64,000 bases of DNA from Vibrio palustris (GTDB lineage Bacteria; Pseudomonadota; Gammaproteobacteria; Enterobacterales; Vibrionaceae). The position numbers were made by a program, and so were the translations under genes. The notes under the pieces were generated by a model that worked only from the letters and a program-made list of their open reading frames with translations, had not been told where the DNA came from and did no database searches. Positions 37,387 through 49,802 of the stretch are shown piece after piece. Where the stretch lies: contig NZ_AP024887.1 of the NCBI RefSeq assembly GCF_024346995.1, positions 2,590,074 to 2,654,073 on the forward strand. The letters are read 5' to 3'. The first letter of the stretch is position 1. Each line of letters begins with the position of its first letter.

Positions 37387-37402
37387 TGTTTCACGTGAAA
37401 CA
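37387..37402. other. parS site 3 (perfect palindrome)
   Basis: TGTTTCACGTGAAACA is the perfect 16-bp parS palindrome found across bacterial chromosomes. The rest of this 345-bp gap (37403-37592) shows no gene or other clear signal. Confidence 0.93.
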
Positions 37403-37592
37403 CTAGGGAACATAATAACCAGTCATACTTGTTATAAAAAGAATATGAGACGACCATGGATATCAGTCATCTGTAAAATATTCTTACTATTTAGATAGGT
37501 GAACCAAAGCATAACAAGCTCATAAGACTAAGTATTAAAGGTGATGCACCTGTATTTATCCTATTACATTAACCCGATAAATAAGATGACAG

Positions 37593-37976
37593 TTATGAGC
37601 GTAATAACCACTGATAGCCAATGTAAGCAGCAGAAATACTAAAAAACACATTCATCACGACATTCAGTCCCATCTTTAAAAATGCCCCCTGCTCCATCAT
37701 AGTGACATTATCCATGGAGAACGTAGAAAATGTGGTTAGTGCGCCGAGAAAGCCTAGCCCAATAATTTGACGCCATGGGTATGGGTTTAACCATTCATTA
37801 TGAAAACATGCCATCAAAATTCCCATAATCAGTGAACCAATAATATTGACGGATAATGTCCCGTAAGGAAAAGCACGACCAAACAGAGTCACGGTAAAAT
37901 CAGAAATCAAGTAGCGTGAACAAGCGCCTAATGCACCGCCAGCCGCTATCCAAAGCAAAGTGGTAATTTGTCCCAT
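37593..37976 (-). CDS. crcB: CrcB/Fluc fluoride channel
   Basis: Small fluoride exporter subunit of 127 residues with four spans that works as a dual-topology dimer. GGALGACSRYLIS, PYGTLSVNIIGSLIMG and GFLGALTTFSTFSMD are the family motifs, including the TTFSTF stretch that lines the pore. The frame is open upstream, but the ATG at 37976 has GAGG eight bases before it and gives the normal length. No fluoride riboswitch was recognised upstream. Confidence 0.94.
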   Translation of the reverse strand: MGQITTLLWIAAGGALGACSRYLISDFTVTLFGRAFPYGTLSVNIIGSLIMGILMACFHNEWLNPYPWRQIIGLGFLGALTTFSTFSMDNVTMMEQGAFLKMGLNVVMNVFFSISAAYIGYQWLLRS

Positions 37977-38093
37977 AATCAATTCCTCGAAATATTTGCT
38001 TACCATTGTAAACAAAAAACGTACAAATAAGCATAAAAATATTGCTTTAAAAACCCGCAAAACTGCGTAGCCATATACGAAAAGCATCACAAA

Positions 38094-38117
38094 TATAAAA
38101 AGTGACAGGAGTCACTT
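38094..38117 (-). terminator. Possible terminator downstream of the tRNA-Trp repeat array
   Basis: On the minus strand, AAGTGAC, loop TCCT, GTCACTT is followed by TTTATA. It would stop any transcription leaving the rRNA/tRNA operon before crcB. The stem is only 7 bp. Confidence 0.5.
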
Positions 38118-38296
38118 ATACCCGAGAATTCGCGATAAGCGGTCTTATAACGTCGTTTTTATTAAAGATCAAAAACTCTCGCTACTTTATAGTCTATATC
38201 AATCAATACGCCCGATATTTGAGACCATAAGGTAAATAGTTAATAATTTATAAATCTGTAGAAAAGATCAGCTGTTTGATGACGAATTTTTTATAT

Positions 38297-38443
38297 CAAA
38301 GGAAGTGGAGAGATTCGAACTCCCAACACGCTCGGGCTTATGGAAAGCGAATCCGCTGATCTTCTATGCGTCCCATCTTTTTCACCTAGACTTAAGCTAG
38401 AGACGTAAAAAAGCCCCAGTCTTACGACTGAGGCTTCGTTATC
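38297..38443 (-). repeat. tRNA-Trp-derived repeat unit C (147 bp)
   Basis: Aligns without gaps to 38444-38590 at an exact 147-bp offset. It holds a degenerate 3' half of tRNA-Trp (T-arm intact from 38305; the acceptor end, CCA included, replaced at the left boundary), a shared TGGAAAGCGAATCCGCTG block, and at its right end a terminator at 38407-38434. No 5' tRNA half is present, so it cannot be a tRNA. Confidence 0.8.
38407..38434 (-). terminator. Terminator inside repeat array, copy 2
   Basis: On the minus strand GCCTCAGTC, loop GTAA, GACTGGGGC is followed by six T. The single non-Watson-Crick position is a U-G wobble on this strand but a C-A mismatch on the other, so the element is designed for leftward RNA. 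Confidence 0.8.
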
Positions 38444-38590
38444 TGGCAGGGGTGGAGAGATTCGAACTCCCAACACGCGCTGTCTTGTGGAAAGCGAATC
38501 CGCTGCGCTTCTATACAAATATCCCTTTCATCCATAGCCTTATCTACAGACGTAAAAAAGCCCCAGTCTAATGACTGAGGCTATTTTATA
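38444..38590 (-). repeat. tRNA-Trp-derived repeat unit B (147 bp)
   Basis: Begins with an exact copy of the tRNA-Trp 3' end: acceptor strand with CCA, T-arm and part of the variable region (38444-38479). The copied anticodon arm is interrupted by extra bases. A terminator at 38554-38581 completes the unit. There is no sequence able to pair as a 5' acceptor strand, so it is a remnant or an RNA element rather than a tRNA gene. Confidence 0.85.
38554..38581 (-). terminator. Terminator directly downstream of tRNA-Trp
   Basis: GCCTCAGTC, loop ATTA, GACTGGGGC then six T on the minus strand. It begins ten bases after the tRNA CCA and is nearly identical to the terminator at 38407-38434. Confidence 0.88.
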
Positions 38591-38667
<77 letters not shown>

Positions 38668-38688
38668 AAAATAGGTACATTCTATATT

Positions 38689-38718
38689 AAAAAACCCCAG
38701 AATCATCTGAGGTTTTTT
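38689..38718 (-). terminator. Hairpin/terminator between tRNA-Asp and tRNA-Trp
   Basis: AAAAAACCTCAGA, loop TGAT, TCTGGGGTTTTTT on the minus strand. One U-G wobble favours the leftward RNA. It could end the rRNA operon after tRNA-Asp, leaving tRNA-Trp to readthrough or its own promoter. Confidence 0.7.
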
Positions 38719-38724
38719 AATTAG

Positions 38725-38801
38725 TGGCGGAACGGACGGGATTCGAACCCGCGACCCCCGGCGTGACAGGCCGGTATTCTAACCAGCTGAACTACCGCTC
38801 C
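38725..38801 (-). tRNA. tRNA-Asp (GTC anticodon)
   Basis: Starts GGAGCGG and ends CCGTTCCGCCA on the minus strand. The anticodon loop is CTGTCAC with GTC. A standard 77-base gene, just downstream of 5S rRNA, as in many gammaproteobacterial rrn operons. Confidence 0.97.
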
Positions 38802-38849
38802 GCAAACTGGTTTTTCCATAATGCTGCACGCAGCACTATGTCTAAATTC

Positions 38850-38969
38850 AAGCCTGGCGATGACCTACTCTCACATGGGGAAACCCCACACTACCATCGG
38901 CGCTATTTCGTTTCACTTCTGAGTTCGGCATGGGATCAGGTGGGTCCAAAATGCTATGGTCGCCAAGCA
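38850..38969 (-). rRNA. rrf: 5S ribosomal RNA
   Basis: Minus strand begins TGCTTGGCGACCATAGC and contains the invariant CCATGCCGAACTCAGAAGTG and TAGCGCCGATGGTAGTGTGG blocks. The ends pair (TGCTTGGCG with CGCCAGGCT). About 120 bases; the ends are read by eye. Confidence 0.96.
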
Positions 38970-39098
38970 AATTCTTTTTGTTATCGCCCAAAGGGCCATA
39001 ACAATAATCTGGAAAGCTGTTTTTTGTGGCTATAAAAAGCCGTTCTCACACACTCAAGTACTCATATTGAGTCCGTTACAAAACCTTTTTGGTGTTGT

Positions 39099-41992
<2,894 letters not shown>

Positions 41993-42315
41993 ATACAACC
42001 CAAAAAAGTTTTGAGTTGATGAACAAAGTCACCAAGGTTTGTCTGCATTTTTATACATGTTGCAGACTCGATATTGCCGGACTCAATTTTGAATACACAC
42101 TCTACTAAAAGAGCATGATTTTCCAAGAACACTTGAATGTGTTTGGTGTTTGTTCATATCAATTGATACAACAAACATTGAGAACTTTTACAAATAATTC
42201 ATATTTATCGCTAAATACGATTATTTTGTCAGCTTTCCAAATTGTTAAAGAGCAATGTGTATCTTTTTACAAAGACACCATTTTTAAGAACACTGCACAC
42301 CAATGTGCTTAAAGA
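41993..42315 (-). other. 16S-23S spacer segment, tRNA-Ala to 23S
   Basis: 323 bp without a gene. It holds a boxA antitermination element at 42241-42254 (TGCTCTTTAACAAT on the minus strand) and AT-rich sequence that should form the 5' side of the 23S processing stalk. Confidence 0.7.
42241..42254 (-). promoter_or_regulatory. boxA antitermination element in the rRNA spacer
   Basis: TGCTCTTTAACAAT on the minus strand equals the rrn boxA consensus, which loads NusB/S10 and lets polymerase resist termination through 23S. Confidence 0.85.
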
Positions 42316-42391
42316 TGGTGGAGCTATGCGGGATCGAACCGCAGACCTCCTGCGTGCAAGGCAGGCGCTCTCCCAGCTGAGCTATAGCCCC
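42316..42391 (-). tRNA. tRNA-Ala (TGC anticodon)
   Basis: GGGGCTATAGCTCAGCTGGG start, CTTGCAC anticodon loop region, GGTTCGATCC T-arm, and ACCA end on the minus strand. 76 bases, nearest to 23S in the spacer. Confidence 0.97.
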
Positions 42392-42395
42392 ATTA

Positions 42396-42471
42396 TGGTG
42401 GGCGATACCGGGTTCGAACCAGTGACCCCCTGCTTGTAAGGCAGGTGCTCTCCCAACTGAGCTAATCGCCC
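42396..42471 (-). tRNA. tRNA-Val (TAC anticodon)
   Basis: GGGCGATTAGCTCAGTTGGG start, CTTACAA anticodon region, CCA end on the minus strand. 76 bases, only four bases from tRNA-Ala. Confidence 0.97.
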
Positions 42472-42498
42472 ATTGTATTTTAATTCCCATGGAAGGAA

Positions 42499-42574
42499 TG
42501 GTGGGTCGTGCAGGATTCGAACCTGCGACCAATTGATTAAAAGTCAACTGCTCTACCAACTGAGCTAACGACCC
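42499..42574 (-). tRNA. tRNA-Lys (TTT anticodon)
   Basis: GGGTCGTTAGCTCAGTTGG start, CTTTTAA anticodon loop, CCA end on the minus strand. 76 bases. Confidence 0.97.
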
Positions 42575-42576
42575 AA

Positions 42577-42652
42577 TGGTATCCCGTAGGGGAGTCGAAC
42601 CCCTGTTACCGCCGTGAAAGGGCGGTGTCCTAGGCCTCTAGACGAACGGGAC
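42577..42652 (-). tRNA. tRNA-Glu (TTC anticodon)
   Basis: GTCCCGTTCGTCTAGAGGCC start, CTTTCAC anticodon loop region and a CCA end on the minus strand. It is closest to 16S in the spacer. Confidence 0.97.
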
Positions 42653-42724
42653 ACTAAGATACTCTTTTGCTTTGTCTAAACCATATCAATCTGTGTGAGC
42701 ACTCATCGCAATAATCATTCGTAT

Positions 42725-44264
<1,540 letters not shown>

Positions 44265-44490
44265 AAAGTTTTTTCGGCTCAATGAATACTGACTTCAAAA
44301 CTAATATTTGTTTAAAAACAAACATGTAATCTTAAAGCTATTATCATTCCAACAGAATGATAATGAATTGACTGTGCCAAGATTAACTCAGTTAATCTCG
44401 ATTGGTCACTCAGTTCATTGAAACCAATTGTGCTTCCTAAGAAGCTATTGATTATCATCAACGAGTGCCCACACAGATTGATAGGTTTAA

Positions 44491-44504
44491 ATTGTTAAAG
44501 AGCT
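44491..44504 (-). promoter_or_regulatory. boxA in the rrn leader
   Basis: AGCTCTTTAACAAT on the minus strand, differing from the spacer boxA only at the first base. It lies between the promoters and 16S. Confidence 0.82.
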
Positions 44505-44536
44505 GCGCTTCGTATTTCATCTCAAAGCGGACGGTC

Positions 44537-44690
44537 ATTTTAGCGATTTAAGTTTCAGTGTCAACCACTTTTTTGAAACTTTTTCTCATCATATTTAATG
44601 AGGCTTATGACCCACTAACTCGTTGTGTTCTTTAAGAACGTTCCCCGTGTCAGTGAGTGCGCATTATAGGTTTCACAAAAAAAATGGCAA
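44537..44690 (-). promoter_or_regulatory. Tandem rRNA promoters P1 and P2
   Basis: P1: -35 TTGCCA (44690-44685), 16-base spacer, -10 TATAAT (44668-44663), followed by a GC-rich GCGC discriminator typical of stringently controlled promoters. A/T-tracts upstream (44691-44740) look like an UP element. P2: -35 TTGACA (44564-44559), 16-base spacer, -10 TAAAAT (44542-44537). The 505-bp region 44265-44769 otherwise holds the leader RNA and the end of hemG. Confidence 0.82.
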
Positions 44691-44769
44691 TAGGTTTTTT
44701 CCATTTTTTGGTTTTTTTTTATCTTTCGAATAAAAAAGAGTCAAAACGCTTTAAATATACTAGTTTTTA

Positions 44770-45294
44770 TCACCATTGGTCGAACTGTGACGCAAATAAA
44801 GCCACTTTTTCCCAATTGGTATACTCTACTTCTTTGCTTGTATCCGTTTCTCCACCCGTCATATTCATAATGAAACGAATCATCATTTTATCGAACCATC
44901 CATAACGAGGATAATAAAGCGCTCCCGCAAACACACCTATCAGTTGCGGTTGCCACGGAGACTTCTCGAGAAATGTCTGAATATAGCGACTACCTTCAGG
45001 GGTATCCTTCCCTTCAGATTCTTTACGTGCAGTTAAGTTCACGCAAAAAAAAGCCGCTTTCTTAGCTTGGAGTTGCTCTAAATGTTGTTTAATAAAACGA
45101 TATAGTGCTTTATTAAGATGTCCATAACGAATAGAAGCCCCAATCAATACCTTATCGTACTGAGCTAAGTCCACATCTTTGTAATCGTGTAAATCAATAA
45201 AATCTGCCTGCTGATGATTACATTGCTCGGCAATTGTCTTAATGATTTTTTGTGTTTGTCCTTCACGGGTCGAGTATAGGTACAATGTTTTCAA
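44770..45294 (-). CDS. hemG: HemG, menaquinone-dependent protoporphyrinogen oxidase
   Basis: Flavodoxin-like enzyme of 174 residues, oxidising protoporphyrinogen IX in haem synthesis and passing electrons to quinones. The N-terminal FMN loop (LYLYSTREGQTQKIIKTIAE), GASIRYGHLNKALYRFIKQH and FFCVNLTARK match HemG. It starts ten bases after the trkH stop on the same strand, the usual trkH-hemG pair, and ends just upstream of the rrn promoters. Confidence 0.95.
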   Translation of the reverse strand: MKTLYLYSTREGQTQKIIKTIAEQCNHQQADFIDLHDYKDVDLAQYDKVLIGASIRYGHLNKALYRFIKQHLEQLQAKKAAFFCVNLTARKESEGKDTPEGSRYIQTFLEKSPWQPQLIGVFAGALYYPRYGWFDKMMIRFIMNMTGGETDTSKEVEYTNWEKVALFASQFDQW

Positions 45295-45303
45295 AAGAAA
45301 TCC

Positions 45304-46761
45304 TTAGCTTCGCCAAAAAGTCGGCGTAAACAAAATAAGTAATGTGAAGATCTCGAGTCGACCAAATATCATAGAAACGACTAGAATCCATTTCGCCGCA
45401 TCATTCACGTCCGCAAAATGAACCGCGACATCGCCAAGTCCGGGTCCTAAGTTATTTAGAGTCGCAGCAACAGCAGAAAACGCACTCAGTTCTTCCATAC
45501 CTGTTGCCATTAGTGCCAGCATACAGACGATAAACACTAATGTATAAGTAGCAAAGAACCCCCAAACCGCATCAATAACACGTTGTGGTAGAGCAGCATG
45601 GCCAAACTTTATAGGATAAATAGCGCGAGGATGCACTAAACGCTTCATTTCACGTACCCCTTGTAGCGTTAACAATAGAATACGTATCACTTTCATCCCA
45701 CCTCCAGTCGAACCAGCACAGCCGCCTATAAAAGAAGAGAAAAGTAATAATACCGGGAGGAATAATGGCCACTGGGAAAAGCCTGTCGTAGTAAAGCCAG
45801 CAGTGGTCGATATTGATACGGTTTGAAAGAGCGCCTGATTAAACGTATCCGAGAACGAGCCATAAGTTTCATGAGCCAATAACATACTAAAGCACAACAC
45901 GAACAATACTGTTTGAATAAGAAAAAACGAGCGAAACTCACTGTCCTTCCAATAATATTTTAAATGTACGCCACCAGACGAGAATGCTGCGTAGTGCAAA
46001 GTAAAGTTACATGCGGAAATTAAGAGAAAGAAGACAGTAATAAGGTTGATGGTGTGACTGTTGAAATACCCCATGCTCGCGTCATGAGTCGAGAAACCAC
46101 CAATCGCAATCGTCGAGAAGCTATGGCAAATCGCATCAAAAGCTGTCATACCGGCAAACCAATACGCAAGCGCACATGAAAGCGTTAAGCTTAAATAGAT
46201 ATACCATAACGCTTTCGCAGTTTCGGCAATCCGCGGGGTGACTTTGGTATCTTTAACGGGGCCCGGAATTTCAGCCCGATAAAGCTGCATTCCACCAATT
46301 CCCAATACGGGCAAAATTGCAACGGCAAGTACAATGATCCCCATGCCACCGAACCACTGTAAGAATTGACGATAAAAGAGAATCGCTTTAGGTAAATCAT
46401 CCAAACCAACAATGACCGTTGCGCCTGTCGTCGTTAGGGCAGAAAAGGATTCAAAAAAAGCATTGGTAAGAGACACTTCTGGACGATCGGATAATAAGAA
46501 AGGTAGCGAACCGGCACTGCCAATGACCACCCAGAATAAAACCACAATGAGAAAACCATCTCTAGATTTAAGTTCGTGTCGATATTGGCGGTTTGGAAAC
46601 CATGCCACACCTCCGGCAAACAACAAAATAAAGAAGGTAGAAACAAAAGGAACACCTTCACCATCTCGATAAATAAGTGCAACCAATGCTGGAGCCAACA
46701 TTGAAAGACTAAAAAGTGCCAATAATAGGCCGACGATACGAATAATAGAACGAAACTGCAT
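45304..46761 (-). CDS. trkH: TrkH, potassium uptake membrane subunit
   Basis: K+ translocating subunit of the Trk system, 485 residues with paired membrane-pore-membrane repeats. The selectivity-filter regions resemble FSALTTTGATV, FSTIAIGGFSTHD, STTAGFTTTGFSQWP and a fourth near NNLGPGLGDV. It works with the NAD-binding TrkA, which is not in the window. Cotranscribed with hemG and possibly yigZ (38 bases upstream). Confidence 0.96.
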   Translation of the reverse strand: MQFRSIIRIVGLLLALFSLSMLAPALVALIYRDGEGVPFVSTFFILLFAGGVAWFPNRQYRHELKSRDGFLIVVLFWVVIGSAGSLPFLLSDRPEVSLTNAFFESFSALTTTGATVIVGLDDLPKAILFYRQFLQWFGGMGIIVLAVAILPVLGIGGMQLYRAEIPGPVKDTKVTPRIAETAKALWYIYLSLTLSCALAYWFAGMTAFDAICHSFSTIAIGGFSTHDASMGYFNSHTINLITVFFLLISACNFTLHYAAFSSGGVHLKYYWKDSEFRSFFLIQTVLFVLCFSMLLAHETYGSFSDTFNQALFQTVSISTTAGFTTTGFSQWPLFLPVLLLFSSFIGGCAGSTGGGMKVIRILLLTLQGVREMKRLVHPRAIYPIKFGHAALPQRVIDAVWGFFATYTLVFIVCMLALMATGMEELSAFSAVAATLNNLGPGLGDVAVHFADVNDAAKWILVVSMIFGRLEIFTLLILFTPTFWRS

Positions 46762-46799
46762 GATGTTATGGCTACCCAGCTAAGCGAGTGGCTTCCTTG

Positions 46800-47417
46800 T
46801 TATTTTGGCTGGTTTATTAGAACCTTTGCACCGCTTTTATTGACGAGAGCTTCTGTAAAGGCGCTAACCTGAAGACATTCTAGTTCAATCACTAACTCTA
46901 CCTTTTCACTATAGTCAGCTTTCACTTCTACTGCCGCAAACTGAGCCATTATAGACTGTGTTAGAGGTATTAGAGGATAGTCTAATTTAAGTTCTAAGTG
47001 AGTAGTCACTTTTTTCTCAATAGTCTTTAATTGTTTTAGTGCTTGTTGGACCCCGCCACCATACGCCTTAACTAATCCGCCAGTACCCAGTCGAATACCC
47101 CCAAAATAGCGAGTCACGACAGCAGTAAGTTCACCCACACCGGAGCCTGTCAGTTGAGCTAAAATAGGTTTACCCGCGGTACCCGATGGTTCTCCATCAT
47201 CACTAAATCCCCATTGCATAGAATCTTCAGCTCTACCTGCTACAAATCCCCAACAATTATGCCGCGCATCTTTATGCTGAGACTTGATGCTATCGACAAA
47301 AGCCTTCGCCTCCTCAATGCTCGGAGTATGGGCTAAGTAGGTAATAAAAGTACTTTTTTTTATTTCTTCTTCAAAACGTACTGGTGACGCTGGAATTAGA
47401 AAAGGCTGCAAACTCAT
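46800..47417 (-). CDS. yigZ: YigZ, IMPACT family protein
   Basis: A 205-residue IMPACT/YigZ-family protein of uncertain function; the eukaryotic homologue regulates Gcn2. EEIKKSTFITYLAHT, GFSDDGEPSGTAGKPILAQL and VVTRYFGGIRLGTGGLVKAYGGGVQQAL are diagnostic. A TTG at 47435 opens the frame, but the ATG at 47417 was preferred on family length; neither has a good Shine-Dalgarno. Between fadBA (divergent) and trkH. Confidence 0.92.
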   Translation of the reverse strand: MSLQPFLIPASPVRFEEEIKKSTFITYLAHTPSIEEAKAFVDSIKSQHKDARHNCWGFVAGRAEDSMQWGFSDDGEPSGTAGKPILAQLTGSGVGELTAVVTRYFGGIRLGTGGLVKAYGGGVQQALKQLKTIEKKVTTHLELKLDYPLIPLTQSIMAQFAAVEVKADYSEKVELVIELECLQVSAFTEALVNKSGAKVLINQPK

Positions 47418-47545
47418 AAGGTGATGAAAACTCAATGATAGGATAAATGAAGTGTAACATGCTCAAGCCGATAAATAAGATTGAAGATGTTAAAAAAAGG
47501 TAACCGTTAGATTGAAAAAACCATAAAAGGCGTACACACTATAAG

Positions 47546-47562
47546 AACTGGTCAAACCAGAT
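47546..47562. promoter_or_regulatory. FadR operator of fadBA
   Basis: AACTGGTCAAACCAGAT has the palindromic CTGGT/ACCAG core of the FadR site. It directly follows a TATAAG -10-like hexamer (47540-47545), so FadR here would sit over the transcription start and repress until acyl-CoA binds. It lies 42 bases before the fadB ATG. Confidence 0.8.
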
Positions 47563-47603
47563 TCTAGGTGTTGTCTTGCTAACCCCAAAAGCGGAGAAAG
47601 ATA

Positions 47604-49799
47604 ATGATCTATCAGCACAACGGTATCACCTTAACACTCCATCCTAATAGCATTATTGAATTATGTTTTTGCGCTTCTGGTTCTGTGAATAAATTGGATT
47701 TAAATACATTGACGTCTTTAAACAGTGCCCTTGATGTCATTAACACTTATGACGACTGTCGCGGTGTGATTCTGACTTCAAACAAAGCAAGCTTTATTGT
47801 TGGCGCAGACATCACCCAATTCCTTACCTTATTTAACGCCCCTGAAGCAGAGCTCATTGCCTGGCTACAATATGCTAATCACGTATTTAATCGCTTAGAA
47901 GATCTCGCAATACCGACCATTTCAGTATTGAGTGGCTATGTACTGGGGGGCGGATGTGAGTGTGTACTTACTACAGATTTCCGTATTGGGGATACAACGA
48001 CCAAGATTGGTTTACCAGAAACAAAATTAGGTATTATTCCCGGTTTCGGGGGAACGGTACGCCTGCCACGCTTAATTGGTGTCGATAACGCGTTAGAAGC
48101 GATCACTCAAGGGAAGCAACTCACAGCTAATCAAGCTTTATCTGCTGGACTACTTGATGCAATTGTAGAGTCAGACTCCTTATTCAACTCTGCCATCACC
48201 ACTTTATCCCAAGCCATCAAGCATCCTGAAATATGGCAAGCACGTCGTGCACGTAAAACCAAACCTCTGTTATTGGCTGAATCAGAGCAGGCATTAAGCT
48301 TTAGTATGGCCAAATCTCTCGTTAAAATGAAAGTGGGTGCTCACTATCCTGCTCCACTAGCAGCGATTGATACCATAATGAAGGCGGCGAACCAATCTCG
48401 AGACCAAGCACAACAGATAGAAACCCAATCTTTTGTCACCTTGGTAAAACTTCCTTCTGCTCATGCATTAGTCGGGCTCTTTCTCAATGATCAATTTATT
48501 AAAAACCGCTATACACTCAATAAAACTCCACCAGCTGATAAAAAAATCGCCGTGATTGGCGCTGGCATCATGGGGGGTGGTATTGCCTATCAAGTCGCCT
48601 CTCATGATATTCCGGTCATACTGAAAGACATTCAACAAGAAGCATTAACCTTAGGCCTAAACGAAGTGTCTGGCCTCCTTAATAAGCAGCTTTCTCGAGG
48701 TAAGATTGATGGGCCTCGTCAAGCTCATGTTTTAACTCATATCCAACCGACCCTGTCGTATCAAGATATTCGACTTGCTGACACTATTATTGAAGCTGTG
48801 GTAGAAAATCCGACGGTAAAATGCGCAGTGCTTAGTGAGATAGAAACACAAGTTTCTGAACATGCGATTATGGCGTCGAACACATCAACGATTCCAATTA
48901 GCGAACTGGCGAAATCTCTAAATAATCCAGAACGCTTTTGCGGTATGCACTTTTTTAATCCTGTGCATCGCATGCCACTTGTCGAGATCATTCGTGGTGA
49001 GAAAACCTCACAAGCAACCATTGACCATATAACGTCGTTAGCAATGTCGCTTGGCAAAACCCCGGTCGTCGTTAATGATTGCCCAGGTTTTTTTGTCAAT
49101 CGCGTTTTATTTCCTTATTTCGCAGCGTTTCGGCTGCTCATTCGCGATGGTGTCGATTTCGTAAGGATCGACACCATTATGGAGGAGCGCTTTGGCTGGC
49201 CTATGGGACCCGCTTATTTACTTGATGTGGTAGGTTTAGATACCGCCTATCATGCACAGCAAGTTATGAACCAAGGATACCCTACTCGTTTTTATACCAT
49301 CGAGCACGATGTACTAACATTGCTCTATGAACAAAAGTTATGGGGTAAAAAAACACAAGCAGGTTTTTATGCTTATACGACGGATAAAAAAGGCAACGTT
49401 CAAAAAACACCGAATGAAAATGCCACCAGCTTGATTAAGTCTCTACCTATATCAACGAGTACAATCACAGATGATGAGATCATTGAGCGTATGATGATTC
49501 CTATGCTCAACGAAGTGTTGTTATGTTTAGATGAAAATATTGTCGCCACCCCACAAGAAGCCGACACCGCTTTAGTTTATGGATTAGGGTTCCCCCCTTT
49601 CCATGGAGGCCCTTGTCAATATCTCGATACATTGGGGTTAGATACTTTTATCCAACAATTAACTAAGTATCAGGATTTAGGGCCGCTTTATCATCAGCCA
49701 GCTTCGTTGAAAGCTATGCAAAAAGCACATTCGCGCTTTTATCACCAACGCTATCAAGCAGATTTACCATCAGTTCCATCCATAGAAAAGGAGCACTGA
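47604..49799 (+). CDS. fadB: FadB, fatty acid oxidation complex alpha subunit
   Basis: Bifunctional enoyl-CoA hydratase and 3-hydroxyacyl-CoA dehydrogenase, 731 residues (E. coli 729). The N-terminal hydratase has the oxyanion and acid residues in VLGGGCECVLTTDFRIG and GLPETKLGIIPGFGGT. The NAD-binding motif IGAGIMGGGIAYQ and the dehydrogenase signature FGMHFFNPVHRMPLVEII-like segment (CGMHFFNPVH) follow. It has a GGAGA Shine-Dalgarno. It forms the beta-oxidation complex with FadA, whose start overlaps its end within four bases. Confidence 0.96.
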   Translation: MIYQHNGITLTLHPNSIIELCFCASGSVNKLDLNTLTSLNSALDVINTYDDCRGVILTSNKASFIVGADITQFLTLFNAPEAELIAWLQYANHVFNRLEDLAIPTISVLSGYVLGGGCECVLTTDFRIGDTTTKIGLPETKLGIIPGFGGTVRLPRLIGVDNALEAITQGKQLTANQALSAGLLDAIVESDSLFNSAITTLSQAIKHPEIWQARRARKTKPLLLAESEQALSFSMAKSLVKMKVGAHYPAPLAAIDTIMKAANQSRDQAQQIETQSFVTLVKLPSAHALVGLFLNDQFIKNRYTLNKTPPADKKIAVIGAGIMGGGIAYQVASHDIPVILKDIQQEALTLGLNEVSGLLNKQLSRGKIDGPRQAHVLTHIQPTLSYQDIRLADTIIEAVVENPTVKCAVLSEIETQVSEHAIMASNTSTIPISELAKSLNNPERFCGMHFFNPVHRMPLVEIIRGEKTSQATIDHITSLAMSLGKTPVVVNDCPGFFVNRVLFPYFAAFRLLIRDGVDFVRIDTIMEERFGWPMGPAYLLDVVGLDTAYHAQQVMNQGYPTRFYTIEHDVLTLLYEQKLWGKKTQAGFYAYTTDKKGNVQKTPNENATSLIKSLPISTSTITDDEIIERMMIPMLNEVLLCLDENIVATPQEADTALVYGLGFPPFHGGPCQYLDTLGLDTFIQQLTKYQDLGPLYHQPASLKAMQKAHSRFYHQRYQADLPSVPSIEKEH

Positions 49800-49802
49800 G
49801 TG

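Noticed and set aside
37977..38290. Fluoride riboswitch upstream of crcB
   Set aside because: Searched by eye for the conserved riboswitch segments and found none; only a short hairpin at 38100 that fits a terminator from the other side.
38444..38590. A second tRNA-Trp gene or an integrase attachment site
   Set aside because: No 5' tRNA half exists and the copied ends are only 147 bp apart with no integrase gene, so neither a functional tRNA nor an integrated element fits; a tandem repeat explains it better.
42115..42559. Open frames across the spacer tRNAs
   Set aside because: They run through tRNA genes and contain the usual tRNA-derived peptides.
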